A stretch of DNA of 64,000 nucleotides from Thalassotalea insulae (GTDB lineage Bacteria > Pseudomonadota > Gammaproteobacteria > Enterobacterales > Alteromonadaceae). Of the stretch, positions 18,207 to 28,151 are shown in pieces; the first letter of the stretch is position 1, and each line of letters starts with the position of its first letter. The stretch spans positions 1,674,001-1,738,000 of the forward strand of contig NZ_BSST01000001.1 of assembly GCF_030161395.1 (NCBI RefSeq), in the 5' to 3' direction. The position numbers and the translations under genes were made by a program. Below the pieces are notes generated by a model that saw only the letters and a program-made list of their open reading frames with translations, ran no database searches and had not been told where the DNA came from.

Positions 18207-19547
18207 ATGACGAGAAGATTACCAATAGTTAAGGAAAAAAACGCCACTGTCGCATTTTTCTTTTTGGTGCTTTATACAATTTTTGTCTTAGTCCGTCCTC
18301 ATGAGTTTTCTTATGAAACGTCTAACTGGATTATTATTAAGGTACTCGCGCTTACCACCATATTGTTAACGGTTTTAACACTAAGACCAATTAACTTGAT
18401 GCCGCAGCACTATTTATTATTTTCACTGATCCCACTTATCATTGCTTCTGGTTTATTAAATGGCTGGCTTAGTGGTGGTTTATATCAAGCAAATATCATG
18501 ATCGTCAGTTCCGCTATTCCTTTTTTTCTCTTTAGCAATTGCGTTACCAGCATACAACGACAACATATCATCATGTATCTCTGCTTAATTGCAGCTCTGA
18601 TCATGATTTACAATGGCCACCTACAATTTTCAAGTTACAACGGTGAATATGGCACCGGAATAGGAGGAAGCCGAAGCGTCGGTAGTGTCGCTCGCCAGGA
18701 AATTCGTATTACTTATTTTGGCTTTTTTAGCGACCCAAATGATCTGGGCATGTTTTTAGTAATGAACTTTCCATTTGCGCTTTATTTCTTGCATCAGGGA
18801 AATTTCCTCAAAAAAATGATCATGCTCGGTGTGATTACCGCCATCTTCTATGGCGTGTATATGACTGGTTCTCGAGGCACTCTACTTGGTATTATAGGCA
18901 TAGTAGGTGTTTATTTTCTCTTTACCAAGGCTGGTACCAAACTCATTATCTTTTCCATAGTTGTTGCCCCTTTAGTCGCAACACTATTAGCTTCTTTTGG
19001 CGGCATGTCCTCCTCAGAGTCTTCCGCCCATGGCCGGTTAGATGCCTGGTATGTGGGCGTTCACATGCTGTTGAGTAACCCCATTTTCGGCATAGGTATG
19101 GGTAATTTCATTGAAGAACATAATTTGGTTGCTCACAATTCGTATATACATATCGCTGCTGAATTAGGTGTATTAGGTTACTCAATCTGGGGAGGCGTAC
19201 TCATCCTTTCGATGTTAGTTGGCTTTTTACTAATGAAGAAATATTCCACACTTGATGATGATTCAGCATCTGAGCAACGTCAAAAAGAATACCAACAAGA
19301 ACTTACAATCAATAAAACTATCTTTTTTTCGATGGTCGGATTTATGATCACCGCTTTTTTCTTAAGTAGAAGTTACAGTCTATTGTTATTTATTTTCTTG
19401 GGCCTTTTAACGGCAAGTCATTTAAGAATATTAAAAATAAGACCAGAACTTAAAGAGTTATTCTCTGCGGCAATGGTTTTCAAAAGTATCAGATACTCAT
19501 GGTTAATCATTTTTACCGTATTCATCGCGATGAAAATTGGCCTCTAA
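18207..19547 (+). CDS. O-antigen ligase/polymerase (Wzy/WaaL) family membrane protein
   Basis: A 446-aa protein with about eleven membrane helices and a large periplasmic loop in the C-terminal half. Family hallmarks are MTGSRGTLLG, SSAHGRLDAWYVG and the conserved His region VAHNSYIHIAAELGVLGY, with the catalytic-type Arg and His on the outer face. Exosortase systems carry a relative thought to act as an O-glycosylation ligase; in this Wzx-dependent locus it could equally be the Wzy polymerase, and no other candidate polymerase is present. The ORF reaches a TTG at 18198, but AAGGA at 18191-18195 suits the ATG at 18207 better. It is followed by the flippase 18 bp later. Confidence 0.88.
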   Translation: MTRRLPIVKEKNATVAFFFLVLYTIFVLVRPHEFSYETSNWIIIKVLALTTILLTVLTLRPINLMPQHYLLFSLIPLIIASGLLNGWLSGGLYQANIMIVSSAIPFFLFSNCVTSIQRQHIIMYLCLIAALIMIYNGHLQFSSYNGEYGTGIGGSRSVGSVARQEIRITYFGFFSDPNDLGMFLVMNFPFALYFLHQGNFLKKMIMLGVITAIFYGVYMTGSRGTLLGIIGIVGVYFLFTKAGTKLIIFSIVVAPLVATLLASFGGMSSSESSAHGRLDAWYVGVHMLLSNPIFGIGMGNFIEEHNLVAHNSYIHIAAELGVLGYSIWGGVLILSMLVGFLLMKKYSTLDDDSASEQRQKEYQQELTINKTIFFSMVGFMITAFFLSRSYSLLLFIFLGLLTASHLRILKIRPELKELFSAAMVFKSIRYSWLIIFTVFIAMKIGL

Positions 19548-19565
19548 GCAACAGATAAGACAACA

Positions 19566-21071
19566 ATGATTAAACAATTATTTGCCAGTTCATTTTTCCG
19601 ACTGTTAGAAAATATTATTATGGTAGCAATTTCATTATTGCTAACCCCTTTTTTTATTAAAACCTTAGGCACTAACGACTATGGTTTATGGCTACTGACG
19701 TTATCAATTTTAGGCTGGTTTAATGTCATTGATTTGGGATTTCCTGCTGCCGTACAACGACAAGTTACGATCGCACTGGAAAAGAAAAATGACACCCATA
19801 TCAATACAATATTTTCTACCAGTATTATGCTATTTGGCACCTTAGGCGCAATTTCCAGCCTAGGCTTATTTGCCGTGGCTCAATTTCCGGAAATACTCGA
19901 TGTTAACAATGCCAACCAAATCACCTTTTCAGCGATAACCACAGTACTAATAATTAAAGTGCTGTGGGATTTTTTTATGAATGCCTTCCACGGCTTTTTT
20001 TCAGGCATGTTACGTTATGATATTGACGCCAACATTTCTTCTTTTAACTCCATTGTAAAAGCGGTTTTAGTCTTTATCCTCATTCCTGAAATGCATATCT
20101 GGGGAGCGGTGGCGGCGACACTAGTCGCGGATTTTCTCAGTAACATATTAAAAATTGTTTACGTGAAAAAGCTATATCCTCCGTTAGTGTTTCGCCTTTC
20201 CTTGATTAGTGTTAGTGAATTGAAAGAATTATTTCATTTCTCAAAACATGTTATCGCTAGTGGCGTCGCTAGCTCAATTAATACCAAGTCAGCACCAATA
20301 TTAGTTACTAAATTATTTGAATTAACCTTAGTTCCTATATACAGCATAGCTAATCGGCTAAGTACATTAGTTGAAGGATTTGCCAAATCGATCAGCGCAA
20401 TATTTCAGCCGGTCTTTACTCGTATGGTCGCTCGAAAAGAAAACATGGAAGTCATGTTTCACGAAGTTTCTCTCATTAACATTACAGTTTATAGTATCTT
20501 ATATCAGACGCTATTCGTTTTTGGCGGGGTTTTCATTATTTTATGGGTTGGCAAAGAATTCGAAGATTCCGTTTGGTTAATGAACATTCTAGTTTTTACA
20601 TTTCTCTGTCGTGCACTCAGCTGGTCAACCAAAGCAGTATTACTGGCGCAAGCCAATCACAAACTGTTAGCGCTGACAAATTTATCCGGTGCTATTTGTA
20701 ACATAATCAGCTCAATTGTTTTATCCCACTACTTTGGCCTTATTGGCATCGCGTTAGGATCTGCAATAGGCTTTTTTATGACTGATGTCGTTTTTAACCT
20801 TTTATTATTGAAACGATACAATAATTTTAACTTAACACCGGTATTAAAAGGCTTTCTGCTATCGATAGTATTAACCTATAGTGTAGGCATAATCGGCCAA
20901 TACCTTTTAGCCAACTACATGGCTCACAATTGGCTAATGCTGATTACATCTGGTATCGTTTTATGTCCCTTTATTGTGCTGATTAATTGGTTAGTCTTGC
21001 TTAATAAAGACATCAAACAAAAAACAATTACGACAATAGCGGCAAAATTACCTTTTTTAAAAGCAACTTAA
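19566..21071 (+). CDS. Wzx-type oligosaccharide flippase
   Basis: A 501-aa polysaccharide-synthase/MATE-like flippase with about fourteen membrane segments. The N-terminus is typical (LLTPFFIKTLGTNDYGLWLLTLSILGWFNVIDLGF, whose first half carries the conserved Gly-Tyr-Gly turn). It moves undecaprenyl-linked repeat units from the cytoplasmic to the periplasmic face of the inner membrane. It lies between the Wzy/WaaL-like gene (18 bp) and the CapK-like gene (directly abutting), as expected for a Wzx/Wzy-dependent pathway. Substrate specificity is not readable. Family assignment is very secure. Confidence 0.93.
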   Translation: MIKQLFASSFFRLLENIIMVAISLLLTPFFIKTLGTNDYGLWLLTLSILGWFNVIDLGFPAAVQRQVTIALEKKNDTHINTIFSTSIMLFGTLGAISSLGLFAVAQFPEILDVNNANQITFSAITTVLIIKVLWDFFMNAFHGFFSGMLRYDIDANISSFNSIVKAVLVFILIPEMHIWGAVAATLVADFLSNILKIVYVKKLYPPLVFRLSLISVSELKELFHFSKHVIASGVASSINTKSAPILVTKLFELTLVPIYSIANRLSTLVEGFAKSISAIFQPVFTRMVARKENMEVMFHEVSLINITVYSILYQTLFVFGGVFIILWVGKEFEDSVWLMNILVFTFLCRALSWSTKAVLLAQANHKLLALTNLSGAICNIISSIVLSHYFGLIGIALGSAIGFFMTDVVFNLLLLKRYNNFNLTPVLKGFLLSIVLTYSVGIIGQYLLANYMAHNWLMLITSGIVLCPFIVLINWLVLLNKDIKQKTITTIAAKLPFLKAT

Positions 21072-22427
21072 GTGATTAATATGGATTTTTATACCCCACT
21101 ATTTAGGCATGTGATCATGCCTGTCTATGACAAAATAAAGGGCAAAAACTTAATTCCACTGCTCAATGAATACCAGCAACACCTAACTTGGAACAGTGAA
21201 CAATTACAACAATGGCAATGGCTTGAACTGCAAAAGTTGCTCAAGCACGCTTTTGAACACACGACGTTTTATCCAAAGATTTGGAAAAATGCCGGAATTG
21301 AGTCTTTTCAGGATATTCAATCATTTGCAGATTTTGAAAAATTGCCATTAGTCACTAAATCAGATATCAGAACACACTATAAAGAGTTTACCAGTGATAT
21401 TCACCCGAACAATGTAAAAAAATCTACAGGTGGTTCAACCGGACAACCTTTTACATTTGAACTAGATTTAACCAGTAATACGCGAAGAGAAGCCGTTATG
21501 TGGCGTGGGTATGGTTGGTTAGGTGCAGGGCTTGGAGTGAAAACCCTTTATCTATGGGGAGCAGATTTAGGTAATCCTAGTCAGGCTAAATCAATTAAAA
21601 ATGCGCTTTATCATGGCTTTTATCATAGAAAAATGCTCAATTCTTTTGCGATGAACCAGAACAACATGCAATCATATATTGATGATATTAATCAATATCA
21701 AGCTGATGCGATAGTTTCTTATGTAAACCCTTTATATGAATTAGCTCGTTATGTTTTAACGCACAATTGCCAAGTTAAAGCCCCGAAAAGAATATTAACT
21801 GGTGCAGAGCAGTTACATGACTTTCAAAGAGACACCATAGAAAAAGCCTTCAAGGCACCTGTTTATAATACTTTCGGTTGTAGAGAGTTTATGCTGATTG
21901 CAGCCGAATGCCAGCAGCAACGAAATTTACACATAAACTCAGATCACTTAATCGTAGAAGTTGTTGATCAACAACAAAAATCGGTCATAGGAGAATCAGG
22001 AGACCTTGTTATCACCGATTTATATAACTATGGCATGCCGTTAATAAGATATATCAATGGCGATAAAGCAACGCTGGAAAATAGTACTTGTAGTTGTGGT
22101 AATCCTCTGCCACTGATCAGTAGTATTGATGGACGTAAGCTCGATATCATTAAAACACCTTCTGGCGCTACCATACCAGGAGAGTTATTTCCTCATATGT
22201 TCAAAGAATTTAATGGTATTGAACGTTTTCAAGTTATTCAGAAAGAATTAGACCGTATTACCATTAAGCTAGTTTGCAACGAACAATTTTCCCCTCAAAA
22301 TGAGCAAGCTATTTATGATGAGATCAATAAATACAGTAAAAATGACTTAATGATTAATATTGAAAAAGTAGCAGAGATTCCATTAACTAAAACAGGCAAG
22401 CATAGGGTGACTATCTGTGAAGTCTAG
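21072..22427 (+). CDS. CapK/PaaK-like AMP-dependent ligase family protein
   Basis: A 451-aa member of the adenylate-forming PaaK/CapK group. The ATP-binding P-loop is KKSTGGSTGQPF (about residue 116). Other conserved blocks are NTFGCREFMLIAAECQQQRNLHIN near 267, with the adenine-binding and acidic residues, and a C-terminal lobe containing a Cys pair (CSCG) and GELFPH. PaaK makes phenylacetyl-CoA, whereas CapK-type relatives in capsule loci are uncharacterised and may activate a substituent for transfer to the sugar. The start is GTG at 21072, immediately after the flippase stop; an ATG at 21081 is possible. It overlaps the next gene by 11 bp. Confidence 0.85.
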   Translation: MINMDFYTPLFRHVIMPVYDKIKGKNLIPLLNEYQQHLTWNSEQLQQWQWLELQKLLKHAFEHTTFYPKIWKNAGIESFQDIQSFADFEKLPLVTKSDIRTHYKEFTSDIHPNNVKKSTGGSTGQPFTFELDLTSNTRREAVMWRGYGWLGAGLGVKTLYLWGADLGNPSQAKSIKNALYHGFYHRKMLNSFAMNQNNMQSYIDDINQYQADAIVSYVNPLYELARYVLTHNCQVKAPKRILTGAEQLHDFQRDTIEKAFKAPVYNTFGCREFMLIAAECQQQRNLHINSDHLIVEVVDQQQKSVIGESGDLVITDLYNYGMPLIRYINGDKATLENSTCSCGNPLPLISSIDGRKLDIIKTPSGATIPGELFPHMFKEFNGIERFQVIQKELDRITIKLVCNEQFSPQNEQAIYDEINKYSKNDLMINIEKVAEIPLTKTGKHRVTICEV

Positions 22428-23541
22428 TCAAACTAAGTTACTTATTATTACTAATTTATTCCCCCTGCCTTGGGAACCAAATAGAGCAACATTTAATAAA
22501 CAGCAATTTGAAGCATTAGCTACTGCCTACGATCTTTACTTTATCATACCGATCGCATTTATTGACTGGTTCAAACATAGGAAGGAAATTAAGCAGACGA
22601 GCAATAAACGTTATGTCCCCTACTTTTTTACTCCCAAAATTGGCCGCCGCTTATACTCGCTTTATATGTTTCTTTCCATTGTTTGCCATTCCGGTTTTTG
22701 GTTAAAACAATTAAGACCACAAAAAATCTTAGCTAGTTGGGCTTTTCCTGATGCCGTCGCATCTAGCTGGTTGAGTAAGTTATTTAAAGCGGACTTTTAT
22801 TTTAAAGTTCACGGCAGTGACATTGATATTCAATGTCAGCATCAAGCTAGAGCTCAACAAGTAGTAAAAATGAGCAAAACAGCAAAAGGGATTTTATCAG
22901 TATCTCAAGCGTTAGCGACAAAAATGATCGCTCTTGGCATAGATAAAGACAAAATTCAGGTGATTTACAATGGCGTTAATCATGAAAAATTCACTCAACC
23001 AACAGCAGCGCCATACAGTAATGACTATTTATTATTTATAGGTAACTTAAAGTACGATAAAGGTGTGATGGAACTGCTCAATGGTTTCAATAAGGTTCAT
23101 CAAACACACCCGAAATTACATTTGGTTTTTGCTGGCAACGGGGTAATGAAGAATCAAATAATGGCACTTTGCAAGCAATACAACATATCCGATAAAGTGA
23201 CATTGTTAGGCGCAATTAATCACGATGAGATTCCTCAATGGCTTAACCATTGCACCGCGTTGGCCTTGCCAAGCTACCACGAAGGTGTACCCAATGTATT
23301 ACTAGAAGCAATGGCTTGTGGTAAGCCAGTGATAGCAACCAAAGTAGGTGGAATACCTGAAATCATCAATGAAAGCATCTGCGGCAAACTCATTGAAAAA
23401 GAAAATGACCTCGCAGTAGCTGACGCGATCAATTTCATTTTGGCCAATCATTGGAACAAATGTGCTATTCAAAAACATAGCCAACAATTTTCATGGCAAA
23501 AAAACAAAACACAATTAATTGAGCTAATTGAAAGTAAATGA
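22417..23541 (+). CDS. Glycosyltransferase family 4
   Basis: A 374-aa GT-B enzyme. The N-terminal domain starts KLLIITNLFPLPWEPNRATF, a pattern common in GT4 proteins of exopolysaccharide loci. The donor domain contains FIGNLKYDKGVMELLNGF near residue 210 and the motif LPSYHEGVPNVLLEAMACGKP near 285, with both conserved Glu residues. The GTG start overlaps the end of the CapK-like gene by 11 bp, so the two are probably translationally coupled. It acts at the cytoplasmic face; sugar donor unknown. Confidence 0.92.
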   Translation: MKSSQTKLLIITNLFPLPWEPNRATFNKQQFEALATAYDLYFIIPIAFIDWFKHRKEIKQTSNKRYVPYFFTPKIGRRLYSLYMFLSIVCHSGFWLKQLRPQKILASWAFPDAVASSWLSKLFKADFYFKVHGSDIDIQCQHQARAQQVVKMSKTAKGILSVSQALATKMIALGIDKDKIQVIYNGVNHEKFTQPTAAPYSNDYLLFIGNLKYDKGVMELLNGFNKVHQTHPKLHLVFAGNGVMKNQIMALCKQYNISDKVTLLGAINHDEIPQWLNHCTALALPSYHEGVPNVLLEAMACGKPVIATKVGGIPEIINESICGKLIEKENDLAVADAINFILANHWNKCAIQKHSQQFSWQKNKTQLIELIESK

Positions 23542-23621
23542 TTTTTCCCAAGCAACGATTTTGCTAGCATATGGGAAAATTACGGTAACAGACAATAATA
23601 TTAATAAAGGCTTTAAGCTAA

Positions 23622-24800
23622 ATGAATATTCTATTTCATCATAGAACCAGAGGAAAAGGCGCTGAAGGGGTACACATTCGCGGTGTCACTAAGGGACTAC
23701 GTCAGTTAGGCCATCAGGTTAGCATTTTATCTTTACCAGGTGCGGAGCCGGAAACCGAAGAGGATCAAAGTGCTAAAAAACAAATTCCTCCCAAAAAGAG
23801 CGGATTAGTCGCCTCATTAACAAACCTAACCAAATATACACCCGAGTTTGTATTCGAATTAATTGAAATTCTATTTAATATAATTTCTGCCTTTAGGGTA
23901 CGCAAAGCAGTTAATGAAACTAACGCTGAGATGATTTACGAGCGATATTCACTATTTTTATTTTCATCTGTTTGGTGGGCTAAAAAACGTAATATTCCCA
24001 TCGTATTAGAAATTAATGACTCTTGTTTAGTACATCGTGTCAGAAAGTTATTTTTTGTCTCATTAGCCAAAAAGTTTGAGCGTTGGATATTTAAAAATGC
24101 CACAGGCTTAGTATTTATTTCCAGTGAATTTCAACAAATTGCCCAACAAGAATTTGGTGAAATCGCACCTTCGGTCATTTCCCCTAATGCTGCAGACCTA
24201 GATGCCTTTATTATCGATGATGAAAAAGCAACAAAGTTACGTCAGCAGCTTAATATCAATGATAAAACCGTTATCGGCTATGTTGGAGCATTTGTCCACT
24301 GGCATGGCATCGATTGGTTTGTCGATATCATTGCAGATAAATTAAAGCAGTACCCTGATATCGTATTGCTGTTAATCGGTGATGGTGTTAGCTTTGCCCC
24401 GATTCAGCAACGCATTAAGCAAGCAGATATTGAAAATCAAGTAATTCTCACGGGACGAGTTGATCATAAAGAAGTAAGTACCTACTTATCAGCTATGGAT
24501 TTTGGTATATTACCAGATTCAAATAACTATGGTTCGCCGATGAAGTTATTTGAGTTTATGGCAATGGGCAAAGGCATGGTTGCGCCAGACTTTACCCCTA
24601 TTGCTGAAGTGGTCAAAGACAACGAAACAAGCTGGTTATTCGCTGCTGGCGATAGACAAGCTTGTATTGATAAAACGCTAGCTATCGCCGAAAATAACGC
24701 ATTGCAAAAGCAAGTGGGAAAAAATGCTCGTTCCTATATAGAAAACGAACGTCAATGGAAACATAATGCTCAACAATTGTTATCTCTTATTAGCTTATAA
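23622..24800 (+). CDS. Glycosyltransferase family 4
   Basis: A 392-aa GT-B enzyme with N-terminal acceptor domain MNILFHHRTRGKGAEGVHIRG. That HHR...G-x-GVH opening is typical of one exopolysaccharide subgroup of GT4. The donor half has GYVGAFVHWHGIDW near residue 225, and MDFGILPDSNNYGSPMKLFEFMA near 290 supplies the conserved Glu. It begins 80 bp after the previous glycosyltransferase and 30 bp before the membrane-anchored deacetylase-like gene. It probably adds one residue of the repeat unit. It is not closely similar to the GT4 at 22417 beyond the fold. Confidence 0.9.
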   Translation: MNILFHHRTRGKGAEGVHIRGVTKGLRQLGHQVSILSLPGAEPETEEDQSAKKQIPPKKSGLVASLTNLTKYTPEFVFELIEILFNIISAFRVRKAVNETNAEMIYERYSLFLFSSVWWAKKRNIPIVLEINDSCLVHRVRKLFFVSLAKKFERWIFKNATGLVFISSEFQQIAQQEFGEIAPSVISPNAADLDAFIIDDEKATKLRQQLNINDKTVIGYVGAFVHWHGIDWFVDIIADKLKQYPDIVLLLIGDGVSFAPIQQRIKQADIENQVILTGRVDHKEVSTYLSAMDFGILPDSNNYGSPMKLFEFMAMGKGMVAPDFTPIAEVVKDNETSWLFAAGDRQACIDKTLAIAENNALQKQVGKNARSYIENERQWKHNAQQLLSLISL

Positions 24801-24830
24801 GCAACATCTCGATTAAAGGAATAAAAATAA

Positions 24831-25994
24831 ATGTTATTAACGTTGCTCGTTCTTATTATCACAATATCGTTAGCATTAGTGTTAATTATTAGAAAGAAAC
24901 ATATGCATTTATGGCTTGGCCATTACCTTAAACGTAAACTATTTCTTTCATCGAACACAGATGGAACTAAGCACATCATGTTTTGTTTTGTCGATCATTA
25001 TGAACCTATGTGGGGTAAGGATGTTTCTTATCAGCAAGAATGTGATCGTGTCGAACGTTGGCATCAAGATTATCCAAAAGTAGCTAAACAATTTAAAGAT
25101 GCCGACGGTTGTTACCCCAAACACTCATTTTTCTATCCTGAAGAAGAATATCGTCGTGAACATTTAGATAAGATCACTGACCTTTGCGCCCAAGGGATGG
25201 GGGAAATTGAAATTCATTTACATCACCATAATGACACCAGCGAAAACTTGCGCAATACGCTAGAGCGCTTCACTGAAACACTTCATGAAAATCATGGTGC
25301 ATTTGTTAGAGATGAACAAAGTGGAAAATTACAGTATACCTTTATTCATGGTAATTGGTGCTTAGATAACAGCCTACCCAGTGGTAATATGTGCGGTGTT
25401 AATGATGAATTAATCGTATTAAAAGAAACTGGTTGTTATGCTGATTTTACCTTTCCATCTGCTCCTAGCCCAACACAGCCAGCAATGGTTAATGAAATCT
25501 ATTATGCCAAAGATGACCCTGAAAAACCTAAATCACATAATACCGGGAAAGTGGTCACCGTTGGAGGCAATCCTTGGGGAGATTTGATGTTGATCACAGG
25601 TCCTGTAGGTTTAAATTGGAAACAGTGTAAAAAAGGCTTTATTCCTCAGATAGAAAACAGTGATATCAGAACCTCCATGCCACCAACAAAAGATCGTGTT
25701 GATCTTTGGGTAGATACCGCAATTACCGTAAAAGGTAAGCCAGACTGGCTATTTATTAAAGTACATACTCATGGCACACAAGAACAAGATATGGACACCC
25801 TATTAGGCCAACCATTTTATGATATGTGCCAATACCTTGAAGAAAAATACAACGATGGGGAAGATTACGCACTCCATTACGTCTCTGCACGCGAAATGTA
25901 TAATATCGTCAAAGCGGCGGAAGCTGGCCAACAAGGTAATCCAAATGATTATCGTGACTACGTGGTGGCGGCTCCAAACTATAAGGCGTCATAA
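24831..25994 (+). CDS. Membrane-anchored polysaccharide-deacetylase-like protein (uncharacterised)
   Basis: A 387-aa protein with one N-terminal membrane segment (residues 2-21) followed by RKK. By the positive-inside rule this could leave the large domain in the cytoplasm. The domain has deacetylase-like metal-site patterns: FCFVDHYEP near residue 52 (in place of the NodB TFDDG) and EIEIHLHHHND near 126, plus FIKVHTHG near 306. It differs too much from standard NodB proteins to be sure of activity. The neighbour 2 bp downstream is a normal NodB-type deacetylase, so the two probably act on the same sugar or are functional variants. I do not recognise a named family for it. Confidence 0.6.
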   Translation: MLLTLLVLIITISLALVLIIRKKHMHLWLGHYLKRKLFLSSNTDGTKHIMFCFVDHYEPMWGKDVSYQQECDRVERWHQDYPKVAKQFKDADGCYPKHSFFYPEEEYRREHLDKITDLCAQGMGEIEIHLHHHNDTSENLRNTLERFTETLHENHGAFVRDEQSGKLQYTFIHGNWCLDNSLPSGNMCGVNDELIVLKETGCYADFTFPSAPSPTQPAMVNEIYYAKDDPEKPKSHNTGKVVTVGGNPWGDLMLITGPVGLNWKQCKKGFIPQIENSDIRTSMPPTKDRVDLWVDTAITVKGKPDWLFIKVHTHGTQEQDMDTLLGQPFYDMCQYLEEKYNDGEDYALHYVSAREMYNIVKAAEAGQQGNPNDYRDYVVAAPNYKAS

Positions 25995-25996
25995 CA

Positions 25997-26974
25997 GTGA
26001 TCAAATCAGTTCTGAAACAGTTATACACTAAGTGTTCATGGCCTTTTTTACCAAATGGTGTCTATTGCTTTAACTATCACCGAATTGGTGATGAAGAAAA
26101 AAGCGCGTTTGATCCTAATGTTTTTAGTTGCACCGAACAAAGATTTGAACAACATATCAAATTTTTCAATGACAAGTTTGTACCAATCAGTGTTGAACAG
26201 CTGATCGAGAAAATTGAAAATAATACCAAGTTAGATAAAAAGTATGCATTAATCACGTTTGATGATGGCTATATAGATAACTATGAAGTAGCTTATCCAA
26301 TCCTAAAGCGATATAACACGCCAGCAGCGTTTTATATCGCAACAGATTACTTAGATGCTCCACACATTCCTTGGTGGGATGAAATTGCCTGGATAGTACG
26401 TCATACCAAAGTACCGTCAATCAAGCTAACGAATTGGCAAGAAAGTATCGATATATCAAATAGTTCAGCGATTGAAAAAATAAGAAAAGTATTACGAGTC
26501 ATTAAGCAAGATCAAAGCAGAACTATGCCAGATAAAATTGCAGAACTTGAGAATGTATGCCAATGCCATATACCAGACTCATTAAGAAATTCTTCGCTTT
26601 TTATTAATTGGCAACAAGCAAAAGAAATGTCTGATAATGGCATGCATATTGGCTCACACACGCTAAGCCACAGCATATTGTCACATTTAAATGAAACTGA
26701 GCAAAAAAAAGAAATAGAGCAATCTAAAGCTATTATTGAACAGCACCTAAACAAAGCCACTACTTCAATTGCTTATCCTGTTGGGGGACGCTCAGCTTTT
26801 AGTAAACTAACACAACAATTAGCCAAACAAGCAGGATACAAACTCGCCTTTTCTTTTATCCCTGGTGTGGTACTTTCATTTGCTGCTGATCAGCGTTATC
26901 AACTGAGGCGTTTACCGGTAGATGGGAATTGCACTGTTAAAGAATTAAAAAATATTATCGTAAAAAATAAATAG
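25997..26974 (+). CDS. NodB-type polysaccharide deacetylase
   Basis: A 325-aa carbohydrate-esterase-4 type protein. Motif 1 is ALITFDDGYIDN (residues about 86-97, with the catalytic and metal Asp pair), motif 2 is HIGSHTLSHSILS (metal His pair, near 220), and motif 3 is the Arg-containing ending QLRRLPVDG. Such enzymes remove N-acetyl groups from amino sugars. There is no cleavable signal, so it may work on cytoplasmic lipid-linked intermediates or be anchored by its N-terminus. The start is GTG, 2 bp after the preceding stop. Exosortase-associated loci usually contain one deacetylase; this is the best candidate here. Confidence 0.9.
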   Translation: MIKSVLKQLYTKCSWPFLPNGVYCFNYHRIGDEEKSAFDPNVFSCTEQRFEQHIKFFNDKFVPISVEQLIEKIENNTKLDKKYALITFDDGYIDNYEVAYPILKRYNTPAAFYIATDYLDAPHIPWWDEIAWIVRHTKVPSIKLTNWQESIDISNSSAIEKIRKVLRVIKQDQSRTMPDKIAELENVCQCHIPDSLRNSSLFINWQQAKEMSDNGMHIGSHTLSHSILSHLNETEQKKEIEQSKAIIEQHLNKATTSIAYPVGGRSAFSKLTQQLAKQAGYKLAFSFIPGVVLSFAADQRYQLRRLPVDGNCTVKELKNIIVKNK

Positions 26975-26987
26975 GACGTTGACTAAT

Positions 26988-28151
26988 ATGCCAAACACTA
27001 TAGTGCTTGCCGCAGGACCAAATGGCTTAGGTGTAGTAAGAAGCCTTTACCTGCAAGGGGTGAAATGTCAGGTAATAACACGAGATAAAGGCGACATATC
27101 GCTTAAATCTAAAGTACCTACAATTAAATTGTACATAGATGGTACGACCGATGAAGAGCAACACCAATGGTTATTGGCGACCTTAAAAACACAACCTAAA
27201 AATACGATAATAGTGCCGACGTCAGATTGGTTTGTCACATTTTTAACTGAACATGAAGAAGTGCTTAGACAAAATTGTGAATTTATCATTCCTGATAGTC
27301 ACTTAGCAGAAGTACTCATTGATAAAGCGAAAGAAACATTAACCGTTGGTGAAGTGATCCCAATCCCCAAAACAGTACAACATATCGATAATCAGCAACA
27401 GCTAAGTAGTGAACTTTCCTTACCTATTATCATTAAACCAAGATCGCATAAACATATGGTCTTAGGAAGTAAAAATATTATTATTAATAGTCAGCCTGAA
27501 CTTGAACAATTTTTCAGTCAGTTTGGCGATAAACTGGACCATTTGATAGCGCAAGAAATTATTGAGGGACCAGACAAGCAACAATGGGTTTGTAACTGTT
27601 TTTTCGATGAAAATAGTAATATAACGCAAGCTTTTACTTTTAATCGTTTACGTTTGTCACCTTCTCACTACGGTGTTACCAGCTACGCTATCAGTCAATA
27701 TAATGAAGATGTCATCAAATTATCAGAAAAATTAGGTAAAGCATTAAAGTATACTGGCCCCGCCATGGTAGAGTTTAAGCAAGATCCAAAAGATGAAATT
27801 TATAAATATATTGAAATCAATCCTCGCCTAGGCATGTGTAATTATTTCGATACCTCTTGTGGTATCAATAATGCCTATGCCACTTACCTATTAGCAACTA
27901 AACAAGAACTGCCAACTGCAAATAAAATGCAAAATAACATTGTTTTTGTTAGTTTTTATGAAGATTTATTTTCCCGATTAAGTGACGGTGAGTCATTACC
28001 TTCAATAGCCAAAGAATACCTAAAAAATCTATTTACAAAACGCCACGTCTATATTTACTTCACTTGGTGGGACCCAATGCCTGCTGTTATTTTAGCAAGC
28101 AGACAACTGACAGGTATTTTTAAATCCTTATGGCGTAAGGTCTTTAACTAA
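26988..28151 (+). CDS. ATP-grasp family carboxylate-amine ligase-like protein
   Basis: A 387-aa ATP-grasp protein. It opens with a dinucleotide-fold-like NTIVLAAGPNGLGVVRSLYLQG. The ATP-grasp core includes LPIIIKPRSHKHM near residue 147 (Lys of the A-subdomain), LIAQEIIEGPD near 186 and YIEINPRLGMCN near 270 (metal-binding Glu-x-Asn). The family joins a carboxylate to an amine through an acyl-phosphate. It lies directly against the asparagine-synthetase-like gene, with one stop and start adjoining, so both probably serve one decoration step. The ORF extends to a TTG at 26979, but AGGA at 26973-26976 fits the ATG at 26988. Substrates are unknown. Confidence 0.82.
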   Translation: MPNTIVLAAGPNGLGVVRSLYLQGVKCQVITRDKGDISLKSKVPTIKLYIDGTTDEEQHQWLLATLKTQPKNTIIVPTSDWFVTFLTEHEEVLRQNCEFIIPDSHLAEVLIDKAKETLTVGEVIPIPKTVQHIDNQQQLSSELSLPIIIKPRSHKHMVLGSKNIIINSQPELEQFFSQFGDKLDHLIAQEIIEGPDKQQWVCNCFFDENSNITQAFTFNRLRLSPSHYGVTSYAISQYNEDVIKLSEKLGKALKYTGPAMVEFKQDPKDEIYKYIEINPRLGMCNYFDTSCGINNAYATYLLATKQELPTANKMQNNIVFVSFYEDLFSRLSDGESLPSIAKEYLKNLFTKRHVYIYFTWWDPMPAVILASRQLTGIFKSLWRKVFN

